Notes: generated by a model from the sequence alone, not told the origin. A DNA stretch of 64,000 nt from UBA1941 sp046329555 (GCA_046329555.1 JAXLUK010000005.1:1-64000); one strand, 5' to 3'. Positions 8,591 to 17,338 are shown, counted from the stretch's first letter. Numbers and translations are program-made.

Positions 8591-9862
8591 TTAAACCTGC
8601 TGTTGTAAGATTTGGGCGAAGCGCCACACCTCTTCAAACGAGTTATACAAGGGCGCGGGCGCCACGCGAATCACATCCGGCTCGCGCCAGTCTGCAATCA
8701 CGCCTTGCTGCGTTAACCGCTCAAATAATTTCTTGCCGTTTTTACCAGTTTGTAAAGATAACTGCGCCCCGCGCTGCGCCGGATCAGCCGGCGTAATGAT
8801 GCGCACGTCAACGCCCTTCTTTGCTGCCGGCTGTTCTTGCAGCAACCATTGCAAATAGCCGGTGAGCAGCATGCTTTTTTGGCGAATGGCTTTCATGCCG
8901 GCAGCATCAAAAATATTGAGAGAAGCGCGATGCGCCGCCATGCTGAGCACGGGCGCATTCGATAACTGCCAGCCGGCCGCTCCTTCCTGCGGAACAAAGT
9001 GCTTGGGCATTTTAAAGCGCGTTTTCTCGGCATTGCCCCACCAGCCGGCCAGGCGCGGCAGCGTTTGATTTTTAGCGTGATACTGATGTACAAACACCCC
9101 ACTCACCCCGCCCGGTCCGCTGTTGAGATATTTATAACTGCACCAGGTGGCGAAATCAATATTCCAGTCGTGCAGCTTCAACTCCACATTGCCAATAGCA
9201 TGCGCCAGGTCGACGCCGAAAATAATGCCGTGCTCGCAACAGGCCGCAGCAATCTTCTTTAAATCGAATAATTGTCCGGTATAATAATTCACCGCGCTGA
9301 ACAGCACCAGCGCCAATTCCTGCCGGTGTGTTTTTATCTGCGCGATAATATCTTCTGTGCGCAACGTCACTTCGCCCTGGCGCGGCAGCACTTCCAATAA
9401 ATTTTTTTTGGGGTCGATGCCGTGTAGCCGCATTTGTTGTTCTACTGCATAGTAATCGCTGGGGAATTCGTTCGCCTGCATCAACACCTTGGTGCGCTTT
9501 CCCTTTGGACGGTAGAAGCTGATGAGCATCAGATTCAGGTTCACCGAAAGTTGATTCATGGCCACCACTTCCGATGGTTTGGCGCCCACCAATTTCGAGA
9601 GCGACTGCGCAAAAAAATGATGATAGTATAGCCACGGACGTGTAGCGTGCAGGTGGCCTTCTACACCCAGATTTTTCCAGTCGTTCAATTCTGTCTTTAG
9701 TTCATCAATAACCGTTTTGGGTTGTAGCCCCAATGAGTTTCCGCAGAGATAGATGGCCTCGCGGCCGTTCACTTTCGGAATAAAAAAGCGTTGACGAAAA
9801 GGGCGCAGCGGATCGGCCTGATCCATGGTGCGGGCGAAGGACAGCGAGTTTTGGAACGTCAT
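8591..9862 (-). CDS. kynU: Kynureninase
   Basis: PLP-dependent hydrolase (EC 3.7.1.3) that splits kynurenine or 3-hydroxykynurenine into anthranilate or 3-hydroxyanthranilate plus alanine. It has an aminotransferase class V fold of 423 residues with IYLCGNSLGLQPK at the front, LALVLFSAVNYYTGQLFDL, DLAHAIGN, and the cofactor lysine in WCSYKYLNSGPGG. Start set at ATG 9862 (MTFQNSLSFART). It starts 10 bp after the ACMSD gene on the same strand. The pair covers two steps of the kynurenine route; the 3-hydroxyanthranilate dioxygenase between them is not in the window. Confidence 0.93.
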   Translation of the reverse strand: MTFQNSLSFARTMDQADPLRPFRQRFFIPKVNGREAIYLCGNSLGLQPKTVIDELKTELNDWKNLGVEGHLHATRPWLYYHHFFAQSLSKLVGAKPSEVVAMNQLSVNLNLMLISFYRPKGKRTKVLMQANEFPSDYYAVEQQMRLHGIDPKKNLLEVLPRQGEVTLRTEDIIAQIKTHRQELALVLFSAVNYYTGQLFDLKKIAAACCEHGIIFGVDLAHAIGNVELKLHDWNIDFATWCSYKYLNSGPGGVSGVFVHQYHAKNQTLPRLAGWWGNAEKTRFKMPKHFVPQEGAAGWQLSNAPVLSMAAHRASLNIFDAAGMKAIRQKSMLLTGYLQWLLQEQPAAKKGVDVRIITPADPAQRGAQLSLQTGKNGKKLFERLTQQGVIADWREPDVIRVAPAPLYNSFEEVWRFAQILQQQV

Positions 9863-9872
9863 ACAAAAAAGT

Positions 9873-10868
9873 TTACACCATCTTCCTGCCCAGCCATTGC
9901 AGGGCATTATCGGAAAACAATTTTTTTTCAGTGGCTGCGGGCAGGTTTAACGAAGCAATTTCTTCTCCCGGCATAGCTTCACCTAATGGAAACGGATAAT
10001 CGCTGCCTACACAAATTTTATCTTCTCCAATCAACTGCATCACATACTGCAGAAAATGCGGATCGTGCATCAGTGAATCTACCCAGAAATGACCGAGGTA
10101 CTCGCGCGGGTTCACGGGATTGTCGATGGCCGTAAGATCGGGGCGCACCTTAAATCCCTGTTCGATACGGCCCACCGTGGCAGGAAACGAACCGCCGCCG
10201 TGGGCAAAGGCAAACCGCAGCTTGGGGAACTTACTAAACACGCCGCCAAACAATAACGAGCAGATGGCGCGCGTAGTCTCGGCTGGCATGCCCACCAGCC
10301 ACGGCAACCAGTACCGGCTCATTTGTTTGGCGCCCATCATATTCCACGGATGAACAAACACCGCCATATCTAACGCCTGCAGCGCTTCGTAAATGGGAAA
10401 GAATTTTTCTTCGTTCAGATTTTCGTCATTCACATTCGAACCGATCTCCACACCGGCAAAACCTAGTTTTTTACACCGCTCTAATTCGCGAATGCTCAGC
10501 GCCGCATCCTGCAACGGCAAGGTGGCCAGTCCAATAAATTTTTTCGGATAGCGTTCCACTACTTCTGCAATATGATCATTGAAGAACATCGAAGTGTCCA
10601 GCGCGTCCTTCGGCTTGGCCCAATAGTGAAACAACACCGGAATGGTGGACAACACCTGCACATCTACCTTGGTATGCGCACACTCGTGTAGGCGCACCTC
10701 AGGGTCCCAGCAGTTCGATTGAATTTCGCGGAAGAATTCATTGTCTTTCATCATCCGCGCGCAGCACGGCTTGTGGTGATCAAGGTGAATAAAACCACCA
10801 TAGCCGAATTTATCGGCCCACCGCGGCAGATGCTCGGGAATGATGTGGGTATGGATATCGATTTTCAC
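9873..10868 (-). CDS. 2-amino-3-carboxymuconate-6-semialdehyde decarboxylase (ACMSD)
   Basis: Amidohydrolase-superfamily decarboxylase (EC 4.1.1.45) that diverts aminocarboxymuconate semialdehyde away from quinolinate. It has 331 residues and begins at GTG 10868 (VKIDIHTHIIP), where the metal-binding HxH lies at the N-terminus as in ACMSD. The stretch KFGYGGFIHLDHH, the metal His in AFAHGGGSFPATVGR and the late Asp in VGSDYPFPLGE are typical. On the minus strand TAAATCTG, an imperfect -7 box, lies about 12 bp upstream of the GTG. It is first in an apparent two-gene unit with kynU. Confidence 0.9.
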   Translation of the reverse strand: MKIDIHTHIIPEHLPRWADKFGYGGFIHLDHHKPCCARMMKDNEFFREIQSNCWDPEVRLHECAHTKVDVQVLSTIPVLFHYWAKPKDALDTSMFFNDHIAEVVERYPKKFIGLATLPLQDAALSIRELERCKKLGFAGVEIGSNVNDENLNEEKFFPIYEALQALDMAVFVHPWNMMGAKQMSRYWLPWLVGMPAETTRAICSLLFGGVFSKFPKLRFAFAHGGGSFPATVGRIEQGFKVRPDLTAIDNPVNPREYLGHFWVDSLMHDPHFLQYVMQLIGEDKICVGSDYPFPLGEAMPGEEIASLNLPAATEKKLFSDNALQWLGRKMV

Positions 10869-10960
10869 GTAAGGAAGTTGCAGATTTAGCGAAAAAGCGC
10901 GAATCGCAAGGTATGCGCAGCCGTTGGTGGTAATTTTTTTTTCTTCTGCCCAAAGCATTG

Positions 10961-10968
10961 CATGTTTG
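10961..10968 (+). promoter_or_regulatory. Candidate -7 box of the bcp gene, near-leaderless
   Basis: CATGTTTG, one mismatch from TAnnTTTG, lies four bases before ATG 10973 in the context TTTGCAGCATG. The identical context occurs before the esterase gene at 21062. Confidence 0.45.
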
Positions 10969-10972
10969 CAGC

Positions 10973-11425
10973 ATGAAAAAAGCTCCGGCCTTTACGCTGC
11001 CCGATGAAACCGGGCGCAAGGTGAAACTCAGTGATTTTTCCGGCAAGAAAGTGGCGCTGTATTTCTACCCCAAAGACGATACCCCCACCTGTACCAATCA
11101 GGCGTGCAACCTGCGCGACAACTACAAGCTATTGCAGAAACAAGGATATACCATTCTGGGCATTAGTTGCGATGCGCCCGAACGGCACGCGAAATTCAAA
11201 GCCAAGTACAAACTGCCGTTTACGCTGCTGGCCGATGAAGACCACAAGGTGCAGGAAAAATATGGCGTTTGGCAGGAAAAGCAACTATACGGCCGGAAGT
11301 ATATGGGCACGGTGCGCACCACTTTTCTCATTGACGAGAAAGGGCGCATTGCCTCGGTGATCGACAAGGTAAAGGCCGCCGATCATGCCGCGCAAATTAT
11401 AGCCGCCGGAGCAGGAGAAGAGTAG
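10973..11425 (+). CDS. bcp: Thioredoxin-dependent thiol peroxidase (Bcp/PrxQ)
   Basis: Peroxiredoxin of 150 residues that reduces peroxides with electrons from thioredoxin. The peroxidatic cysteine is in DDTPTCTNQACNLRD and the resolving cysteine lies five residues later, the PrxQ arrangement. Start placed at ATG 10973 (MKKAPAFTLPDETG) rather than ATG 10958, because the core fold begins there and a promoter-like box overlaps 10958. It is divergent from the ACMSD gene with about 100 bp between starts. Confidence 0.92.
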   Translation: MKKAPAFTLPDETGRKVKLSDFSGKKVALYFYPKDDTPTCTNQACNLRDNYKLLQKQGYTILGISCDAPERHAKFKAKYKLPFTLLADEDHKVQEKYGVWQEKQLYGRKYMGTVRTTFLIDEKGRIASVIDKVKAADHAAQIIAAGAGEE

Positions 11426-11447
11426 CCGGCATTCCCGTTTCCCTTCG

Positions 11448-11455
11448 TATATTCG
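11448..11455 (+). promoter_or_regulatory. Candidate -7 box TATATTCG
   Basis: TATATTCG, one mismatch from TAnnTTTG, 18 bp before ATG 11474. The 13-mer TATATTCGTGCTC is repeated exactly at the pseudouridine synthase gene (55357). Confidence 0.45.
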
Positions 11456-11473
11456 TGCTCCAATTAAAAAAGC

Positions 11474-12760
11474 ATGAAACATCTTTTCTCTGCATTAGCC
11501 GTTTGCGTGGCCCTTGGTGCTACGGCCCAACTGCAGCACCGCTGTGTTTACGACAAAGCTTTAAACCGCATGGAACAGCGGTTCCCGGGTTATAAGCAGC
11601 GCGTAACGCAGGCCTTTGACGACGCCAAAGCCAATAGCCATGCGGCTTCCAGAGCAGCCACCTATAATGTAGGCATTGTCTTCCACGTGTTGTACACCAC
11701 GCCGCAAGAGAATGTCGACGACAGCGTTTTATTCAATCAACTCAAAGTGTTGAATGAAGATTATGCGCATACCAATCCGGATGCCGGCAATGTGCGCGCT
11801 ATTTTTGATTCGGTAGCTGATGATACCGGCATTCGCTTTCATATCAAACAAATCAACCGGGTGGCTACTTCGGCTACCTTCATTGACGGTTTGGGTTTTC
11901 CGCTGGATTCGGTGATCAAATCTTCTGCCAATGGGGGCGATGATGCCGTTGACCCAACCCACTACTTAAACATTTGGATATTGAAGATTGAAGGCGGTTT
12001 TCTGGGCAATGTGTTGGGTTTGGCCTATCCACCTGCCGGCTTAAGCAACTGGCCGGCTAATTCTGCTGCTCAGTACTTAGGCTGGGAGGGCGTGATGGTT
12101 GATTACCGCACCGTAGGAGAAAACAATCCGGTTCCCTATCCCGATCCTTCCGGCGGCGGCGGTAATTTGGTGATCCGCGGTCGCACCATGGTGCATGAAA
12201 CCGGACATTACTTCGGTCTACGCCATATCTGGGGCGATGGCGGCGGGTTTACCGGCACCAATAATTGCCAGCAAAGTGATGGTATTGATGATACACCTTT
12301 TGCCAATTCGCAATCTAATTTCAACTGCGATAAAACGCGCAACACCTGCTCGGGTGTTGAAGCGTACTATGGCATCAATGCGCCCGATATGGTTGAGAAT
12401 TACATGGATTATTCCGAAGAAACCTGCATGAATATGTTCACCCGCCAGCAAGGCGCGCTGATGCGCAGTGTGCTGGAGCAGCAGCGTTCAGGATTGCAGG
12501 AAGTGGCCGGTATTACTTCGTTTGAAGCCCTTCGGCTGCAATTGTTCCCCAATCCATCTGCCGGCGCCTTTACCATCAGCGGATGGAAAGAATCGGCAAA
12601 AGTGCGCGTTACCTCTGCGCTAGGCGCCGGGGTGGCCGTTCAGGCGCAGCCAACAGCAGCCGGCATGCAATTCCAGTTGCAAAACGCGGCTAGTGGTATT
12701 TATTTTGTATCGGTAACCAGCGACGGCACTACTGCCGTGCAGCGCATTGTTGTTGAATAA
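11474..12760 (+). CDS. Secreted M43-type zinc metalloprotease with T9SS type A sorting domain
   Basis: A 428-residue exported protease of the pappalysin/cytophagalysin family. The signal peptide is MKHLFSALAVCVALGATA. The zinc site HETGHYFGLRHIWGD lies near residue 240, and NYMDYSEETCMNMF, the Met-turn, near residue 310. The last 75 residues (LQLFPNPSAGAFTISGW ... GIYFVSVTSDGTTAVQRIVVE) form a type A sorting domain for type IX secretion. Substrate not predictable. It ends three bases before the trhO ATG, so the two may be co-transcribed. Confidence 0.92.
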   Translation: MKHLFSALAVCVALGATAQLQHRCVYDKALNRMEQRFPGYKQRVTQAFDDAKANSHAASRAATYNVGIVFHVLYTTPQENVDDSVLFNQLKVLNEDYAHTNPDAGNVRAIFDSVADDTGIRFHIKQINRVATSATFIDGLGFPLDSVIKSSANGGDDAVDPTHYLNIWILKIEGGFLGNVLGLAYPPAGLSNWPANSAAQYLGWEGVMVDYRTVGENNPVPYPDPSGGGGNLVIRGRTMVHETGHYFGLRHIWGDGGGFTGTNNCQQSDGIDDTPFANSQSNFNCDKTRNTCSGVEAYYGINAPDMVENYMDYSEETCMNMFTRQQGALMRSVLEQQRSGLQEVAGITSFEALRLQLFPNPSAGAFTISGWKESAKVRVTSALGAGVAVQAQPTAAGMQFQLQNAASGIYFVSVTSDGTTAVQRIVVE

Positions 12761-12762
12761 AG

Positions 12763-13674
12763 ATGAAGCCGTACAGAACATTATTGTATTACAAGTATGT
12801 GGCCCTGCCCGATGCCGGGGAGTTTGCCGCGCAGCACCTGGCTTTTTGCGAACGCATCGGTGTGAAAGGCCGCATCATTGTGGCGCCGGAAGGATTGAAT
12901 GGCACCATTTCCGGCACGGTGGTGCAGGTGCAGAAGTACATGGATAAGCTGAATCAGCATCCGTTGCTCAGCGGTATTGATTTCAAGATTGATGATGTGG
13001 ATGAAATATCGTTCAACGCCCTGCATGTTCGGTACAAAGACGAGATTGTGAATTCAGGCACCAAGTGGCTGAAGGATGTAGATCCTACGAAACGCACCGG
13101 GGTGCATTTAGAGCCGGCTGAGTTTGCAGCCATGAAAGACCGCGATGATGTAGTGGTGCTGGATGTGCGTTCGAAATACGAAAGCGATTTGGGTCGCTTT
13201 AAAAATGCGGTGGTGGCCGATATTGATAATTTCCGCGATTTTCCGGAGGAGATTAAGAAGTACGCGCACCTCAAAGACAAAAAAATTCTGACGTACTGCA
13301 CCGGCGGCATCAAGTGTGAGAAGGCATCGGCGCTGTTGTTAGAGCATGGTTTTAAGGAGGTGTACCAACTGCATGGCGGCATTATTAAATACGGCAAGGA
13401 AGTAGGCGGAAAGGATTTTGACGGCGAGTGTTATGTGTTTGATAAACGCGTACACGTGCCGGTGAATGCGGTGAATCCAACCGTTATTTCTACTTGTAAG
13501 ATTTGCGGTGAGGCCAGCACCCACATGGTGAACTGCGCCAATGCCGAGTGCAACGAGCATTTTGTGTTGTGCGAAAGCTGTGGCGAGAAGATGGACGGCT
13601 GTTGTTCAGACGCCTGCCGCCAGTCGCCCGCGCGCAGGCCGTATGATGGCACCGGTTATTATTCCCGGTACTAA
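12763..13674 (+). CDS. trhO: tRNA uridine(34) hydroxylase (rhodanese-like, YceA/UPF0176 family)
   Basis: 303 residues. The N-terminal acylphosphatase-like domain (LLYYKYVALPDAGEF, GLNGTISG) and the rhodanese domain with active Cys in YCTGGIKCEKA match TrhO/YceA, which hydroxylates U34 of tRNA to 5-hydroxyuridine. A cysteine-rich C-terminal tail (CKICGEAS, CANAECNEHFVLCESC) is the extension common in this family and probably binds zinc. A hairpin repeat follows. Confidence 0.9.
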   Translation: MKPYRTLLYYKYVALPDAGEFAAQHLAFCERIGVKGRIIVAPEGLNGTISGTVVQVQKYMDKLNQHPLLSGIDFKIDDVDEISFNALHVRYKDEIVNSGTKWLKDVDPTKRTGVHLEPAEFAAMKDRDDVVVLDVRSKYESDLGRFKNAVVADIDNFRDFPEEIKKYAHLKDKKILTYCTGGIKCEKASALLLEHGFKEVYQLHGGIIKYGKEVGGKDFDGECYVFDKRVHVPVNAVNPTVISTCKICGEASTHMVNCANAECNEHFVLCESCGEKMDGCCSDACRQSPARRPYDGTGYYSRY

Positions 13675-13699
13675 AAGCGGAACACTTTATTTTTTATAG

Positions 13700-13928
13700 A
13701 AGATGATTTTGGCGGCTGCGGCAGCAGGCGCATTAGTTGCAGCGGCTGCCTGCTGCCGCACCGCGTTTTCCGCTGCAAGTCCTCACGCCGGCCGCACCAA
13801 TCCGCCTCTCCTTTGAGTACCCGCTTTAATGACATCGTAAGTCTAAAGACCTACGAAGTCCTCAGGCCGGCGTTGTGGGCTTTCCGCTTCACCCGCTGCC
13901 GCTCGGCGTTAGGTGGGAGAGGGTAGTG
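13700..13928 (+). repeat. Interspersed intergenic repeat, family A/B, copy 1
   Basis: About 230 bp matched by 24226-24438 in the same orientation. It starts with a GC-rich hairpin (GCGGCAGCAGGC ... GCCTGCTGCCGC) and contains a smaller one (CGTAAGTC/GACxTACG) flanked by CTCACGCCGGCC and CTCAGGCCGGCG. It lies just after the trhO stop, as copy 2 lies just after the LytTR gene stop. The 13929-13977 stretch is unremarkable. Confidence 0.7.
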
Positions 13929-13977
13929 TTTGATTTTGAAGGCAGCTGGGGAAATGTATGGTTGAGGCGGAGGTCAA

Positions 13978-14022
13978 TACCCGCAAAAAGAGTGGAAATA
14001 CCTTGTGTAAAAAATGGGGGGG
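13978..14022 (+). mobile_element. Short solo right end of the IS3-family element
   Basis: Matches the last 45 bp of the element at 42608-43902: AACCGC-AAAAAG, GGAAATACC and the G7 run, with several mismatches. It forms the left border of the attC-bearing block that follows. Confidence 0.5.
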
Positions 14023-14023
14023 T

Positions 14024-14157
14024 GCACTAACGTTTTGGCGCTTGGCGAAGAAGCGGATATCGAAGCACTAAACCATCTGCCAGCACTGAACTTGATACGA
14101 AGCACAAAGCTTCATTTAAGCACCGAACCGCCAATTTTGGGTAGGTGCTGTTATAGC
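14024..14157 (-). other. attC-like site a (integron recombination site)
   Basis: Read on the minus strand: GCTATAAC, AGCACCTACCC..TTGGCGG, a spacer, a poorly matching second arm, and CGTTAGTGC. The right arm is nearly identical to those of sites b and c and of the site at 30052. The left arm pairs weakly, so the site may be a hybrid or decayed. The stop codon of the gene at 14151 lies within its R'' end, as is common in cassettes. Confidence 0.5.
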
Positions 14158-14453
14158 TCGTTTTTTATTTTTGCCTGTTCAGTCTCTGGGATGTTTTCCC
14201 AAATTGTCTTTTCATTTAATTTTAAGTCAATATTTAAACTGCTTCTCACAATATCTTTAATATGAAAGTACCAAACAGAAACAGTCCATTCTTTTAATTC
14301 TGTCGATTTAAACCCTTTTTGTTTTTCGTCCCAATAAACCCCAGCAGCCTCACGGTAAACATATTGATACATTGACTCACCGTTGCTGTCTAGATGTAAA
14401 ATCAATTCATTACTATTGTTCAGAACAATTTTATTAATGGTTTCAGTCTTCAT
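14151..14453 (-). CDS. Cassette 1 hypothetical protein (100 aa)
   Basis: Not recognised. A small AT-rich gene whose stop overlaps the attC-like site a. It is rich in Asn, Lys and Trp, soluble, with ESMYQYVYREAAGVYWDEKQKG in the middle. Its start overlaps the stop of the upstream gene by four bases (ATGA), so the two are translationally coupled. Position between two attC-like sites marks it as cargo of a gene cassette. Confidence 0.6.
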   Translation of the reverse strand: MKTETINKIVLNNSNELILHLDSNGESMYQYVYREAAGVYWDEKQKGFKSTELKEWTVSVWYFHIKDIVRSSLNIDLKLNEKTIWENIPETEQAKIKNEL

Positions 14454-14854
14454 TCTTCAATTTTAATTTCAAGCACTTTTTTTGTTGTCGGCCCGAGCAT
14501 ATCCCATGGACGCTTAAATATCTGTATCACAAAATCAATTTCAATCAATTTCCCGACTTGATAAAGACTGTCATTTCCTTCTCGTGTCCAAGTCGACAAG
14601 CCTTCCTTACTTTCAATCTCGAATTCAGGCCAGTCATTGTGACCCGACATATAAACTTTAGTAATTCTGCCTGTCAAGGTCTCTTTTTGAAGTCGTCCGT
14701 CTTCTGTTGCGAGGAACCATTCTTTTGTGCCAACTAGAAGTCCGTTCTCCACTTTTAGTCCATAGTTACTTTTTGGATCACTCGAAACTTCCTGAAGTCG
14801 TTTAATAGCTTCTTTGTCGTCTTGAAATTTATATGCTGATTGAAACTCGGTCAT
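14450..14854 (-). CDS. Cassette 1 hypothetical protein (134 aa)
   Basis: Not recognised. Soluble, with a beta-rich pattern in the second half (GRITKVYMSG, PEFEIESKEG, KLIEIDFVIQIFKRPWDM). First gene of the two-gene cassette bounded by attC-like sites a and b, and overlaps the next gene by four bases. The start codon lies about a dozen bases from the R' end of site b, a spacing typical of integron cassettes, which usually have very short leaders. Confidence 0.6.
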   Translation of the reverse strand: MTEFQSAYKFQDDKEAIKRLQEVSSDPKSNYGLKVENGLLVGTKEWFLATEDGRLQKETLTGRITKVYMSGHNDWPEFEIESKEGLSTWTREGNDSLYQVGKLIEIDFVIQIFKRPWDMLGPTTKKVLEIKIEE

Positions 14855-14865
14855 TCCTTAAATGC

Positions 14866-15000
14866 GCTATAACGGTTTGCAGCTACCCGAAGGGCGGGAC
14901 TTTTACCACAAAACTTGATTTGAAAAACTAAACTTCCATTAACCGCTAAACTGTCTATGAAACACGAAACCCCGCCTTTTGGGTAGGTGCTGTTAGTGGC
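14866..15000 (-). other. attC-like site b
   Basis: 135 bp. In plus coordinates the left end is GCTATAACGGTTTGCAGCTA followed by CCCGAAGGGCGGG, and the right end is CCCGCC-TTTTGGGTAGGTGC followed by TGTTAGTGGC, so the two ends are imperfectly complementary. GCTATAAC here is the exact complement of GTTATAGC at 14150, the other end of the same cassette, as integron theory requires. The longer spacer (AAACC) before GTTA on the minus strand argues for minus orientation, agreeing with gene direction. Confidence 0.75.
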
Positions 15001-15038
15001 TGGGCTATTGTCTGTCGAAATTGTAGTTTTCATATTTG

Positions 15039-15551
15039 TCAGCACCAGTTTTTAATTTTTTCAAGTTGAGTTGTTTGTTCTATGGTCAGTCCTTTTAATG
15101 TAATGTCAGTTTTATAATTCATGTATTTTGGTTCGGTCAGTTTAATATCTACTTCTCCGTTTGCAATTTGATTAAATGTTATTCGGTCTGGTTTGTAAGT
15201 GTCAAGATAGTTAAAGATGTTTTTTGTTGTTGCAATGTCAGAGGTCAGCAAAACAGGAGCAAAGAAAACTTTGAAAACAAAATCTTGTCTGCGAACAATT
15301 GCAAGGTAGTTGTCAAACAAATAAAGGTCGCAAAGATTGTTTGGATAGATATATGTCTTTAGTCCGCTTGTTTCTGAGTAACGAAGTTTTATGTTTTGGA
15401 AAACGGTTGGTTTTAATCCGCTTGCTTGTCCAATAAATTTATCTATTGCTGTCCGTTTCCGCTTGTTGTAGGAAGTCAGAAATATATAAAGCCCCACCAA
15501 AGCGATAAAAATAAAAGTTGCAAAGAATGTCAAGATACTTACTATGGGCAT
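15039..15551 (-). CDS. Cassette 2 membrane-anchored hypothetical protein (170 aa)
   Basis: Not recognised at family level. One N-terminal membrane segment (ILTFFATFIFIALVGLYIFL) is followed by basic KRKR and a soluble beta-rich domain (TYIYPNNLCDLYLFDNYLAI ... FVFKVFFAPVLL), resembling PH-like small domains. A terminal cysteine closes the protein. It is the only gene between attC-like sites b and c, reads toward site b, and is AT-rich compared with the chromosome. Confidence 0.6.
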   Translation of the reverse strand: MPIVSILTFFATFIFIALVGLYIFLTSYNKRKRTAIDKFIGQASGLKPTVFQNIKLRYSETSGLKTYIYPNNLCDLYLFDNYLAIVRRQDFVFKVFFAPVLLTSDIATTKNIFNYLDTYKPDRITFNQIANGEVDIKLTEPKYMNYKTDITLKGLTIEQTTQLEKIKNWC

Positions 15552-15630
15552 TTTATTGTCTGTCGTTAATTGTCTATTTTTTGTCAGTCATTTTAGTTGT
15601 TGGTTGGTCGTCAAGCCTTGCCGCTTACGG

Positions 15631-17338
15631 CAGACTGTGAATCTACCTCAAAAAAATAGTTTTCCATAATACGGCTTAAGGCATGATTTCTGCTGATTGT
15701 CGGCATGAATTACGTTCAGGGAAGTAACCGGCTGCAAATGACCGTTTCCAGTCTGGAAGATCAGATAGAGGCTGATAATCCGGTGCGGTTTATTGATGCA
15801 TTTGTGGAGAAATTGGATTTATCACAATTGGGGTATCAGGAGGTGGTTTTGAAAGAAGAAGGCCGGCCGCCTTTTCATCCCAAATTATTCCTTAAGATTT
15901 ATTTGTACGGTTACCTTAACGGTATTCGCAGTAGTCGCAAGCTTGACCGCGAATGCTTTCGTAATCTGGAGCTGCAATGGCTCACCGGATACCTCTTTCC
16001 TAACTATCACTCTATTGCTGATTTTCGAAAACTCAATAGCCGCGCCTTGCGCAACACGTTTAAGTTGTTCGTTCTGTTTCTAAAGGAAGCCGATCTCGTT
16101 TCTGGTAAGCATGTAGCCGTGGATGGCACCAAGGTGCGTGCCCATAACAGCAAGAAAAACAACTACAACCCTAAAAAGATTGAACGGCATTTACTGTATA
16201 TCGAAGAAAAGACCAGTGAATACCTGGCTGCCTTAGATGAAAACGACAAAGGTGAAGTGTCCGTGAATGACATCCACGCCAAACTCAAACGACTGGCAGA
16301 AAATAAAATCCGTTATGAGGCGCTGGCCGAACAATTAGAACAAAGCGGTGAACCCCAAATCAGCACCACCGATGCCGATGCGCGAGCCTTGCTGGTACAG
16401 GGGCAGGTAGTTGAGGTGTGCTATAATATGCAGGCCGCTGTTGATGAAAAACACAAATTGATTGTGGCTACCCACACCATCAATCGCAACGACCGCAATG
16501 CCCTTTACGATATCGCACTGGAGGCTAAAATCAACCTATCTGAAGAAGATCTGTTGGTGACCAGTGATAAGGGCTACCACAATGCCCGGCAATTGCAGCA
16601 GTGTAAGGATGCAGGTATCACCACCATCTGCGCGCAGCAGGAGTTAGTGAACAGCAACGACCATGGCACAACCCCAGCGTACCTCATTACCCAGTTTAAA
16701 TACAACAAACGCACCGATACCTACCGGTGTCCCCAAGGAAGTATTTTACGCACTCAAGGCACCTGGCACGTAAAGGCCCGCGATTATACGCCTTACCGGT
16801 TTAAAAAGTATCGAACACCCGATTGTAAAGATTGCCCAGCCAAACACCTCTGTACCGGCCGGGCCAAGGGCGGCAGAGAGATAGAAAGAAGCGAGTTTGC
16901 CGGGGTGGTTGAAGAAAACGCCAAACGTTACCAAAAGAACTACGCCACCTACCGAAAACGGCAAGAACTAAATGAACACGTCTTTGGTTCCATTAAACGA
17001 AAGTGGGGCTATTACTACACCAACCTAAAGGGAAGAGAGAAAGTAAATGGCGAACACAGTTTAATTTGCCTCGTGTATAACATCAAACGCACCATCAACA
17101 TCCTCGGGTTTGATGAATTAATGAAAAAACTAAAAAATTGGCAACCGAATTATAAGAGGATAGCTGTTTTGTCTTCAAAACAGGGCGATTTTAAGCCCAT
17201 TACAGCGTATTTATTTTTTGAGCTTAAATTAGCAGCCTAAATTTAGCGCGGCTGTAATCGGCTATTTTTTAATTTAGGAGGAAATTAGGATTGAATTTTA
17301 GTGGAAAGCAGAATTAAACAGGGTTATTTCACATCCTG
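15631..17338 (+). mobile_element. IS1182-family insertion sequence, copy 1 (complete, 1708 bp)
   Basis: Ends are CAGACTGTGAATCTACC on the left and, reading inward from the right, CAGGATGTGAAATAACC. A 4-bp target duplication ACGG is present at 15627-15630 and 17339-17342. It is inserted in the crossover end of attC-like site c. Three more full copies (32124, 36128, 39167) and several fragments lie in this window. Confidence 0.93.
15705..17240 (+). CDS. IS1182-family transposase
   Basis: A 511-residue DDE transposase. The N-terminal DUF772-type domain (FHPKLFLKIYLYGYLNGIRS ... YHSIADFRK) is followed by the catalytic aspartates in KHVAVDGTKVRAH and LLVTSDKGYHNARQL, a zinc-like cluster (CPQGS, CKDCPAKHLC), and the catalytic Glu region NEHVFGSIKRKWGYYYTNLK. 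It is intact and nearly identical to the other three copies, implying recent activity. The start MNYVQGSNRLQ is shared by all copies. Confidence 0.95.
   Translation: MNYVQGSNRLQMTVSSLEDQIEADNPVRFIDAFVEKLDLSQLGYQEVVLKEEGRPPFHPKLFLKIYLYGYLNGIRSSRKLDRECFRNLELQWLTGYLFPNYHSIADFRKLNSRALRNTFKLFVLFLKEADLVSGKHVAVDGTKVRAHNSKKNNYNPKKIERHLLYIEEKTSEYLAALDENDKGEVSVNDIHAKLKRLAENKIRYEALAEQLEQSGEPQISTTDADARALLVQGQVVEVCYNMQAAVDEKHKLIVATHTINRNDRNALYDIALEAKINLSEEDLLVTSDKGYHNARQLQQCKDAGITTICAQQELVNSNDHGTTPAYLITQFKYNKRTDTYRCPQGSILRTQGTWHVKARDYTPYRFKKYRTPDCKDCPAKHLCTGRAKGGREIERSEFAGVVEENAKRYQKNYATYRKRQELNEHVFGSIKRKWGYYYTNLKGREKVNGEHSLICLVYNIKRTINILGFDELMKKLKNWQPNYKRIAVLSSKQGDFKPITAYLFFELKLAA

Noticed and set aside
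12747..12947. Plus-strand ORF overlapping trhO
   Set aside because: Different frame over the strongly conserved trhO start; composition is that of a shadow.
14851..15045. 64-codon minus-strand ORF
   Set aside because: It lies almost wholly within attC-like site b; the sequence is explained by the palindrome.
16746..16964. Antisense ORFs inside the IS1182 copies (also 32498-32716 and 39541-39759)
   Set aside because: They are present in each copy because they are shadows of the conserved transposase gene; no family match.
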